From Tribonema minus (lineage: Eukaryota; Sar; Xanthophyceae; Tribonematales; Tribonemataceae), in the NCBI GenBank assembly GCA_017506865.1, contig JAFCMP010000513.1:496001-560000 (forward strand): a stretch of 64,000 nt of DNA, in the 5' to 3' direction. This document shows, piece by piece, positions 22,501 through 33,300 of the stretch; within the stretch, counting starts at the first letter, position 1, and each line of letters begins with the position of its first letter. The translations under genes and the position numbers were made by a program. The notes below the pieces were generated by a model, which saw only the letters and a program-made list of their open reading frames with translations, was not told the origin of the DNA and did not search any database.

Positions 22501-25500
22501 TCTCGAGGTACATGCAACAACTTGAACCTTCGGGCACTGCAGGTTGAAGTTTGCCAGATTGTGCTCACCTGCAGGACCTTGTACGTCTTGCCATTCACCT
22601 GCGTCAAGCAGTTCGTGAGCACGGAAGGCAAACCCGCAAGCAGGCACATGAGATGTGGTGCAGGCATTGACAGCTGTCAAGACATGTGTTTGTCACAGCA
22701 TGCGCACAACGGTGTCTACACATTGATCTAGTCACTAGGTACTTGCTCTGTGCAGCATGGTGACGACTGAGACTGCACTTGAATCCGCGCAAGTTTGTGC
22801 GTGTCAGAATGCATGTACATGGACCTCCCATGCTTTCAGAAAATTCGCTGCTGATGTGTTGCACTGGAATGTCACAGTGGAAGTTGAAGTTGATGTGGCA
22901 TCCACCGTAGGGGTTGTGATTGCCGTGCTTCACGTGCTCAAAGGCTGACATTACACCCTGGCCGTCTCCGAACTGACATCAAACCTTCAGCAGCATCACG
23001 AGGCATGGCCAGAAATGTACATGGTGGTTGCTTTCAAATGCATAGGCAGCCAGTTTCAGGCTCCTTCAGTGAACCCTCACTAAGCAGGAATGCTGCAAGA
23101 TACTTCAGAGTAGGTGGTCGCTCTTGGAAGCGTGCATACTGGGCAGGTCTTGAGCCAAAGGTATGAATTTTGTTGCTAGAAACATGACGCAAGTCATTGC
23201 AGCAGGGCTTGTCGTGTTTACTGCCATGGGTTCGACGTGAAGGGACAGCTTGCAACGCTCACAGTGCTGTGCGTTTTGCGAGTACTGCGTTGAGAGTAAC
23301 AATCTCAGATAGCATCATCTCCCTGCAGATTTTCCACTGCACATTGAAAGGCCCTTTGGCTTCAACTGCAATCTTGAAGTATTACGCTCACTGTCATGGT
23401 TGGAGACGCTCCAGGGGTGGCCAGCTCGCAGTCGCCGTAGTTGAGCTCCAGGCCATGGCCGAGCTCAGCGTGCATCACGTCAAATGTGCACGTGCCAGGC
23501 GTGTAGATGGCACCTGACAGTGTATATACAATCACGCCACAAACACGAAAGCATGTGGATGGTGATGAAAACGTAGAATCATTGCAGGAAAAACACTTCA
23601 GGTGAATTCCATGAACTCACTGGCAGCCTAGGCTCAGACCGAAAATTGCAAGAGCACCGTCTACGATTGGGTGCGCGGTGTGAAAGCAGCTGGTTGCCAC
23701 AATTGAAAGCAAATCACATTTCGATATTTCTGGTGCAGGATTAGCCAGTCGTGACTACATCGCCCGCGCGGGAGCCCACTGCTGATCATGTGCCGAGGTG
23801 TGTTGCTGCGGTTGTTGCACCTGCAAGGGGTACTTTAGTACACGAACGCGTAAGGCTTAGGCTGCCGATCTGTGAAATGCAAGTGACTCCGACATCACAA
23901 CGTCAGGCCACGTGCAATCAGACCTGAACTCAGTGTGAGAGTTGCACTGGCCGCAACCGCTTGAGTCTACATAGTGCCTGGCGGTGAATGCCCCTGCAAC
24001 GGAGAATGTGACTGTGTCTCGCCGCTCTAGTGACTGATTCTGTGCGCCTCAAATGTTCTTCTGCAGTAGTAACATCTGCTATAGAAGTAGTAGCGATAAC
24101 TGCACCGTGGCGCCAATCTTGCTCGGCGAATGACTCACCAAAATGCAGCCCAGCATCCGGCACGCAGTTCGCCACCGTGGTGGCTGTGACAATGTCGATG
24201 GGGCTCTGGCGCACCCCCTTGCAGAAGGGGTACTTGGACCCCCAGAAAATTGGCGCCACCATCGTTGAACCTGGCTTGTAGCACGCAGGGTTCCAAGTCC
24301 AGTCCATGGCCTCGCCCTCTGGGTCTGGAACATATGTGCACGGATCTGCGGCGTCAACTAGCTCCCGCTGCGGCAGTGGCGCTGCGTCCTGCGAGGCATG
24401 GCGGTCGCATGAAGGCAATTGCGGTGCTGTGATCTCAATGGCATTCTTACATCAGCCTTGGAGCTGGGGAAGCACAAGCATTAATTGCAATCGTGGCGTA
24501 ATGCACACGATGCGGGCGTGTGCTCTGGGCCCGCCTGAGTCGCTGAGCTGACTGCAGCGCGAGCGTGCGCAGTGCTGCCGGTGAGCAGACTGGAGCGGCT
24601 TTGAGTGGCAGCAAATGCTCACGACCGAGGCCTTACTTAGGTATACTTGACTGCGTTGTACACTACCTACCGAACAGTAACTGTCAAACTTCGAGGCTTG
24701 TGTTTGTCAATGACAAGGGCATCACCAGAGAGGCCAGTTGACTGCGTGTACCAGGAGGTGAGTTGCATGATGCTGCAAATGTTGACAACATGCTGAATTT
24801 GTTGCAAGGATGCACAGATACTGACAGCATCATGGCGACTATGTAGCATATGCAAGAAAATGAGATGTAGTTTAAGGGCGTGACGCACAGCCGGTGGCCG
24901 AGTGGTTACGGCACAGGGTGCAGAACGCGCGCATATGCACGCCCAAACTGGGTTCTCAATAGCACAACATGAAGTCTACAAGGACGTGCAAGCACAGGAG
25001 CTGGAGACGCGCATCATGGCGTATACACCGCAGCCTAACCGGCCGAGCACAAACGTCGGGCTGTATCGGTGTTGCCGGGCACGAGTGCATCCGCAGTTGA
25101 ATTGGCTTGAGCTCTTGGTACCAAGTACTAGTAGGTTGCTGCACAGGATGTAAGACCTGAAAACATCATTGCAATTGAGTAACGGAAACACGCCAATCTC
25201 GACTCTGAGAGACTCGCGGCTTCACGCACATGTAGGTCATTGGTATGTTCCCTTTTTACATGCAATCCACAAATACACCTTACAGCTTGATTTTGCAACA
25301 ATTACGGGCTTCAAACTTCCAGATTTGAAATCAATCCATCCTGGATTCTATAGCAGTAATTCTTTGTCACACACCATTTCTTTAGCTGCAGTTCTGGATC
25401 TTGATTCACATCTGCCAGACTGGACAGGTGAAATGTGCCGTTAAGTTTAGACGATACGTTCTGCATGACTGACACCATAAGTGGGCGTTGGCGTCCTATT

Positions 25501-25783
25501 TGCGAATGTGTAGATGCCGCCCTCCATGGTTTGGCGTCGGAGACACAGGTGAATTGCTCCCAAATATTGGTTGTCCAGACGCGTTCACTACTGGTTCAAG
25601 GCGCGCATGATAAAGAGGGCAGCGTGAGTCAAATAAGCGGGCAGCGAGACTTTGCTGCGACTTGAACTTGCGCTGGAGCATAAAAAGTGTGTTTAGATAG
25701 ACCTGAAAGCGCACCTGGGCGGCACTGCAGCAGGCAGTGAGTAGGGACAGCGCGGCCGCGGCGGTCGATCCAGGCACACGCAT
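19580..25783 (-). CDS. Secreted alpha-type carbonic anhydrase, copy 1
   Basis: Zinc enzyme converting CO2 and bicarbonate; secreted, so probably periplasmic, extracellular or in the thylakoid lumen. Exons on the reverse strand: 25,783-25,715 (signal peptide, ATG to ACCSAAQ), 24,388-24,139, 23,513-23,392, 22,598-22,569 (only VNGKTYKVLQ), 21,753-21,589, 20,637-20,429 and 19,745-19,580 (TGA). They total 336 residues in frame. Catalytic marks: zinc His in VHFH and VHIVH, SEH gate, SLTTPPCSEIVTW, GNNRPTQ near the C-terminus. Cys in YPFCKGVRQSP and TTPPC can form the disulfide of secreted members. The residue two before the third zinc His is Asp (DVH), where the canonical enzyme and copy 2 have Glu. 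Two exon edges are echoed in introns. Confidence 0.93.
20740..20815 (-). repeat. Echo of carbonic anhydrase 1 exon 6 start
   Basis: GAAGATGGCGGCGTGGTTGA through the acceptor CAGCTGCGGCAGTTGAAGTT repeats 20,597-20,655 almost exactly. It holds the acceptor and the first 40 or so bases of exon 6 (LYPWWHDLNHAAIF) and lies upstream in the intron relative to transcription. Confidence 0.8.
21800..21915 (-). repeat. Echo of carbonic anhydrase 1 exon 5 start
   Basis: TGGTGTGCGCGGAGGCGCTG, TGGAAGTACACCTGTTCAAG and the CAGTTTCAG downstream repeat the acceptor end of exon 5 (21,720-21,780). The exon part is broken by changes in the His codon region, so it cannot replace the real exon. Confidence 0.75.
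24893..24970 (+). other. tRNA-like A-box sequence
   Basis: GGTGGCCGAGTGGTTACGGC matches a tRNA D-arm/A-box of the Leu/Ser type. About 55 bases on, GGGTTCTCAATAGC is only a partial B-box. I cannot fold a convincing cloverleaf; a decayed tRNA or a tRNA-derived SINE head is the best reading. Confidence 0.25.
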
Positions 25784-27361
25784 CTTGAACGCCGTTCTCG
25801 CTGGACAGGAAGTTCGTGCTGCGAGAAACACAGCTAGCGCCAATTTAGTGCCGTGTGCTTGCTTTGCCTTGCCTTTGAGGTAGAAGCAAACAAGCGCGCC
25901 AGCTGCTTCAGGTGCAAATGCGTCGCATGCGCGATCCTCCAAGGCGGGCACCCCGTTTCTTTCGGTATATCTGCTGCCATGGGCTTTTTCCTCAGGGTCT
26001 CACGTTTGGAGCGCTAGCTGTGATCACCACTTTGTGATCACCACTCTGGGTGGCGCGAATTGAGATGCTCGAAGGCATCGATGTTTCAGATACCAACACC
26101 GGAGAAAAGCCGACTATGGGGCACCTCATGGCCTTCGCTGTGGCATCGCGGCTCAATCAACTCTTAGAGACTCTTCTTCGTATGCCTTGCGCCGGCCGCC
26201 CGGCGCCCGCCCACCTCGCCACCTTACTGGAAACGCAACAAAGATTTCAAGCTTGTACGGAGTGCGATCACCACAAATAAAACCTGCGACAACAAACAAC
26301 ACAACCTCTCTTTTTTCTCTCTTCAAGAAGTAACTTCAACAATCACTGTCGATTGTGTTTGTTGTTTCTTTGCAGGGGCACAAAATGGGTGTGATCCAAC
26401 GTGAGAGAACCACCCCCGGGCCAGCCGAGGAGGTGTAACAACAGATGAGTTGTGTTACTATCAGTACTAGTAGTGGCAGCAGCGGCTGCAGCAGCAGGAC
26501 GTGCAGCCACACATGTAGGTGTGTAAACGCTCAGCCTGGTCACCATTCATGCTCGAATCTCTTGCATATTCGGAACATGCCTGCAGGCACTGCTGGCAGC
26601 AAACGGCACAAAATGATCAAATTTGCACAGATACGGCAGCCACTGAGATTCATCGCTGCTGACAATGCGTGTTCTGTGCGGTGTGTGGCTCAGTGTAGAA
26701 TGCATATGCTGTGGCCATGAGGGTGATTGACAATTCAACTTCACCAATTCATGATGAGACACTTGGAGGCATCAAAAATGAGACAATAGGTATATTATAA
26801 ATGAACTGCTGTGGTTCGCTGAGAATAAACCGCAGCATTGCCATAGGGGCCGACGCGCAGATTGCTGGCAGCAGCGCACTCTGCGTGTAAACAATGCAGA
26901 CACTGCAGGCGCTCATGCCGCCGTGCGCTAAAAGCTCCCAGCGTGTGACGGTCCCCGTAAACCTCGGCACCACCACTGGCACCCAAAGCCACCACAACAT
27001 TGCTGTGAAGCGGGCATGAATATATCAATCTACCTAGTACCTACGCAGCCATTGCATTGCTCAGCTCGATGCGGAGCCCTGAGCACAGCATGTGTGCACA
27101 TGTGCAATGCAACCCTTGACCTCTGGTGCAGCACTTTCACGCACGTGAGCTATAAGAAAACCGTGATGCCCACTGACACCCCCACAACCTGCCAGCACAG
27201 TCAAGTAGTACACACTTCCAGTAAGCCGCAATGAGCCAGACTGGCAATTCGGCCACGCCGTATGCGACAGGCCTTCCGCCGACATTGCCGTAACCTACAC
27301 CCCCTCCCCAGCAGGCTGAGCCGCGTGTCACCGACCGACGGCTTGTAACTGTAAGGCGCGC
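25784..27361. other. Spacer between the two carbonic anhydrase genes
   Basis: Holds the upstream region of copy 1 and the 3' flank of copy 2. A 77-codon frame at 26,050-26,280 (+) and a hydrophobic frame at 27,000-26,749 (-) are present, but neither has a family signal or good splice sites. TGATCACCACT is repeated at 26,020-26,045. Confidence 0.4.
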
Positions 27362-30300
27362 TTACATGGCCTCGCACACGGACACAACGCGGCCGTTCTG
27401 CGCCTGCACGGGGCGGTTGCTGCCGCCGTGCTCTGAGAGGTAGGGGCCCGCGGCCTCGTGGATGCTGTTCTGGAACCACCACAGCTGGGCGGCGCTGACG
27501 TAGACGGGCTCGGTAAGCACGACCCACCTGCAAGTGCACGCAGCGGAGGAAATTCAATGAGGTTTGCGAGCTGCTTGCATGCACATGGCAGCAGGGTGAG
27601 ACAATAGCTCGTGACTGGATGAGAGAAAAAGCACCCAGAACACAGATTTCCGTTTGAAAGTTTGGCGGGAGATCGATGGTGGAGAGATGTATGCAGCATG
27701 CAGCTGCTGCTGTGATCATTCACGATGGTTCATCCCAACATGCTTGTCACAGTCACTGTGCTGCCTTAGCAAAGTGGTCAATTCTAGCGCTTCATCCAAA
27801 CATGCTTGTCACAGTCACTGTGCTACTTGTGGCAAAGTGGTCACAATACTCCTGATCTGCCACGATAAGACCAGTATAGGATTGCGAAGCACTACTTGAA
27901 GGTAGCATGCTTCGCTGCCAATCGCAAGAAACACAGGCGAGCACTCGAAGCACGTAATGTGCGCACTCACGTGACAATCTCAGAGCAGGGGGGCGTGGTG
28001 AGCGAGCCAAGGTAGGTATAGTAGGACGTGTTGAGGGGCAGGAGCGCGTACGCGTCAGCGATTTCCTCCGTATCAACTTTAACTGTGAGGTCACGGTGAG
28101 CGGGGGCGGTGGCGTGGGCCTTTGCGTAGGCCGCATTGTTGAGCATCGACCACCACTTGTAGACCTGCAAGGTGGCAGTGCACGGGAGCAGGAGCATGGT
28201 GTTATATCATAATGCATCTTTAGAATACTTATTTGAAGTACTTCTATTGAGGTGTATGTCACTGGATGTGCCATACGCGGTTATGGCTGTCAGAATCACG
28301 GTAATCTACTACATCAGCAGGCATGCAATATGTCAATGCGACTTTTAGTGCAATCATGCGTGTATGTGCATGTGCAACGCGAGTACCTGCGAGGATATTA
28401 CATTATCGCATGCGCCACTTGAAGTTGTGGCTAGTAGCTACAGGCATGCCTCTCGTGACGGTGAGTGCTTGCATAGTCTGCTGACATGTCAACGTTTTGA
28501 ACCTCAGTCAATATGCATCACATTTGCGCACGCTTTCCTTGGCTCATCCTCCGTATGGATGCCAAAATGCTTTTCCGCAGTTGCTTGAGCCATGACATGC
28601 AGGTCGACATGGTGGCACCTGGCCGCACCTGTTTTCTAACTCTGAACCTTACTACGCCGCGCGGGTGTGTGCTGGACTGCAGTACCTGCCAGCCTGAAAC
28701 AGGGTGCGGTGACATCCAGGCCGACGACGACCATAACCCTAACCCTAACCCTAACCTATGGTGCTTCGACAGCTGCGCGACCGTGGCAATAGGATTTGAC
28801 GCCTAACCACACCTCGTCACCCAGCCACACCTTGTCACCTAGAGCTTTATACAACTTTGATTTGTCCTCACGTATATATACATACCTCTGCATCGCTGGG
28901 GTCGAAGGGTGTGCTCTCGGACTCCTTGATCATGACGCCCAGCACCACCAGGTCGTTGGGGTCGGCGACGTTGGCGTGCACGATGTGAAGCTCAGCGTCG
29001 GCGTAGGCGCCGTCGATGGTGTGCTCGGAGGAGGCGTGGAAGTGGATCTGGACACGGCAAAAGTTGTTGAAGTTAACGCATCATTCACCAGTTGCTCATC
29101 AGACGACTAATTGCCGTTCAGTCGTGCGTGGCGCACCTGTGCCTGCCAAAAGCGTGCTGGGTGAATTTCAGCATTGCATGAGACTTATATGACGAAGAAG
29201 TGGATCTGGACACGGCAAACGCATCATGCAGCAGCTGCTCATCAGACGACCGTTCGCCGTCACTGTCGTGCGCAGTGCACCTTTGCCTAAGCTACCGCAA
29301 GCGCGCTGGGAGAACTTCAGCGTGACTGATTGTGTGCGCCATTGTATGGCGAATGATGCGCTTGCTCATCAATCAACGTATTGGTATGGTAATCATGCAT
29401 GGGCAGGACCTGGCGTCCATGCTGGATACGAGCAATATGCGTGAGATTGTGCATAGCGGCGTAGTGAGCGCTGCAACTGGTACCGTTGTGCATCTCAACC
29501 ACAAATTTGAGTTGCAGAAAGAGCCGAAAGCACAAACTCTTAAAAACACTTTTCCCCGACTCGAAGGCTCTCAGGTTCTTTGGTTTAGCTACGCATGTTC
29601 GTGCACATACATTTGCAAGGCCAGACATGATGTCTAAGAGGAATAAGATCAAACGATGATGTTGAGAGTAACCATGACTGTGCACTAGACAAGCAAGTCA
29701 AGCACGGGTCGGGCTTGACCATACTGTGTCTACTAGTATGTACTGTAGTATCTTGTGTGATCCCTGTCGGTTGCAAGATGAATCGCAGCAGCTTTTGCAG
29801 CATACAAATATGCAAGCTGAACCGCATGCACCGCAAGCTACTACTAGATGTACAGAACTAATTGAATATACACTACCCATGCAATACAATGTCATCGACG
29901 TCAACATGATGTGTAGTGTGATACTCGTATTCACTGGGCGCACCTGGAGCACTTTATAGGTCTTCCCGTTGGCCTGTTCCAGAAGCAACACGAGACACAC
30001 CACATTCAGCTCAGCACTGCAAGTTCGATAGCGGTCTATCACTAGTGACATATGTGACTTGCCAAGTAGTAAATCTGCGGGTTGATGATAACGCCCATTG
30101 GCACATGATGCCATGTGCGGTCAGCAATATTATTCATTTGCCGACAGTTTGAAGTGCCAGTGGCACCGTCAAGAGCTAGCTGCCTGGTGTTGTGCATGGC
30201 GCGCTGCAATGGCGGGTGCTTTGGTTCAGTGACTGCTGGCGCTCCGTGAGCTGTGGACGACGCAGGTGCGGAATGTGTTGTAGATCATGGCTGATAGCAT

Positions 30301-33300
30301 TTTCATGAGTGATGCAACGTTGTTTGATTTTCTGCTGCGGTATCTGCGTGCGCACACATCGCACTGTGCCATTTGATTTAAAAACATCTCGCCTCTCAGC
30401 GGGTGGCGCCTGTGCGCGACGCTGCACGCGCTGCGCTGCAGCATTTGTGCGCGTCGCTGGTTGTATTACAGCTGATGACGCTGCTGCGTGCTGCTGCACG
30501 CCGGCGGCAGTGCTTGCGTATTGTCACAGTCAACGGTCAGCGAATTGGTGCTCTCACGCTGCGCAGCTGCACCACATCTCCCGCAGTGCTCAGCACAGTC
30601 GTTGATATGATGCTGCATGTCCGTTAGCTGGCACCGCCTGCGAGCGCTGCTGCGCCGTCTCCGCCGATTATTGCAAACACCTTCACATTTGAGATCAGAA
30701 AATTCCTTATTTACTCGGACGAGGTGCCTCCCAAAGCCAGACTCAGTCATGCACCTCGCAGCTCGCGCCGCATCGCAAACGCTCCGCGGGCAATACAGCC
30801 TGCGGCAGATGGTGCGACTGCATTCAAGTTATGTTGGACTCCACTACCTATGATACCATCCTTAGCCCGATGGCATATCATCACGCATATCGTTCAGTGC
30901 AGCACCACGCATCACACAAAGTCAGTTACCTGCATTGAGGGCGATGCGCCAGGGTGCTCCAGTTCGCACTCCTTGTAGCCAAGTTCCAGGCCGTGGCCCA
31001 GCTCCGGCCCGAGCTCGCCAAAGGTGCAGTAGCCACTGTTGAAGGTGACGCCTGCGACACAATGATTGAAAGCGTTAGCGCGTACATCAGTCTGCGACAT
31101 GGTTCATGAATACATAGTTGTTTGGACCATGGCATTGAAATAATTTGGCAATTGTACCACTTTTGAATGTGACGCCTGCGACACAACGATTGAAAGTGTT
31201 GGCGCGTACATCAGTCTGAGACATGGTTCATGAATACAGTACTTGTACTATTATTCATTCGGACCACGGCATGAAAATGATTCCAAACTGGCCACTATTG
31301 AAGGCGATCTGCAACACAACGATTGAAAGCGTTGGAACGTACATCAGTCTGAGACATGATCCAACAATTGTTATAGATTCAACAATTGTTAAAGTCCACT
31401 ATTGAAGGTGATGCCGGCGACACAACGATTGAAAGCGTTGGCACATACATCACTCTGCGACATGATTCGTCAATGATAATTATAGTCGTGCCGACCATGG
31501 CATGAAGAGGAATTGACAATCGTACCACTATTGAAGATGACGCCTGCGACACAGCGATTGAAAGCGTTGGCGCGTACATCAGTCTGAAACATGATTGATG
31601 AAAAGTCGTTCGGGCAAAGGCATTTTTATTGAGAGAATTTGGCAATTTCTCCGTTTTTTTCACCTATGAACCTCCAAATTGGGCTGGCCAAATCCCATCG
31701 TGAGGGCTCAGCTGCAGGCTGCTTCCAAATGCCTGACTTGCCAGTTGACTGAGTGCCCAGTGTCTACCAAGAGACTGCCAAGCTGCAAATAATCACTGCC
31801 AGGAGATGGTGGCATGTCTCCAAAATCCTTGTGACATCACCCAACAACTTTTCGCTGGTCAACACAATATGGCAATCAGTGACACTATGGTGATTTTTAC
31901 TCCTGACAAATCATGATCAGATTGTGGTGTAATGGTGCCATACGATGACCCAATTGAAAATTTAGAGTACTACCCTGCATTGTATTAAATTGACATTGCG
32001 TATTCGAAGACTGCCATACCAGCCGCACCAGTTAGCACAATTTGTATTTAATCACCTGCAGATATGCCACCCTCGGGGTAGCAGTTTGCGCTGGCGCTGT
32101 ACGAGTCAATGTTCAGCGGGCTCTGACGAATGCCGCCGCAGGTGGGGTACTTGGCTGCCCAGGCGGCAGGTGCCGACATTGTGGAGTCTGGCGCGTAGCA
32201 CAGGGGGTTCCACGTCCAGTCAATGGCCTTGCCCGTTGCATCTTGGACAAAGTGACAGGGGTCTTCCATCGTCACGAGGCGCCTTGGAGTGGTTTCCTGC
32301 TGACGGTGTGCCGTGAAAAAATAATTTTGCAATGAAATAGATCAGTAACGCTGCTAATGTACTCAGTAGTACAACGCCTTGATGAGCAATAAATTTCGTC
32401 TGCTCATAAATCATTCTGATCTGAAATATTAACAACAGTACGCAAATACAGTAACCGAAGCAGATGGAACAGTATGCTATGATTAATCAGATGCAGCATT
32501 CGATAGTGCATTACGAAACACTTTAAGGAAGTACTCAAGCAAATTTTGAATCTTATCACGTTCAAAACGTGATGCAAGAAGTCGCCTTCAGTTTCAACTT
32601 GATGTTGTGGGCTTGCAAATCAGCTCACAACACAGGGTCACACAGAATCTGATGCTCTTTTGCAAATTTAGGAACTGTTAAACCTAGACTACAGCTAGTC
32701 TAAGATACAAAATTCAGAGTCACAGGCTGGCACTCGATTGACTGGCAACTGATGCACACAATCTGATGTTGAACGTGTTTCATACTGTGAGTGACAGTAA
32801 AAAAACATGCGCGGTGCCATTTAGATGATCCAAGCGTTCTGGTCATGCAGTTCAGTACTTTGAATATCATTGACTCTTGCACTATTTACTTATCAATAAA
32901 TTAGCAAGTTGAATTGAGACTTTGGAATTCTCACCAGTAATGTCATCTACATTGGATGTCAAGCCGTTTCATTTTGTTGGTTTCATTCCACTTAATAATA
33001 GGTGTAGTTGACTTTATTAGAAAAATGAGAATCATGATGGCTTGTTATTAAGGTCTGCAACTGCTCATGGTCGAGTCAAGGCCTACTCAGTCACAGTGGC
33101 CCTAGGCTTACCAGTATTTAATACTTTAGTCTGTAGCCTTTTGCCAGTGGTAACCGCAATTTATTGATTTTTTTAAATTATCACAATTGTCTGAAAATAC
33201 TTTCGAACTGGTACTTCAACTGCAAAAGTCACTGCAACAGCCATGACTCACTCATGAGTCAGGCTGACAAGTCAGACATTCTGACCTACTAGTAAGCGCT

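Noticed and set aside
22860-22951. Candidate extra exon of carbonic anhydrase 1 on the reverse strand (MSAFEHVKHGNHNPYGG)
   Set aside because: The family sequence continues directly from GASPTMT to VNGKTYKVLQ with correct phase, and copy 2 has no counterpart, so there is no room for it.
26050-26280. 77-codon frame between the carbonic anhydrase genes
   Set aside because: Protein-like in places, but without a family match, splice partners or clear start context.
31020-31595. CRISPR-like spaced repeat
   Set aside because: Units are long, unequal and degenerate, contain an exon edge, and lie in a eukaryotic intron.
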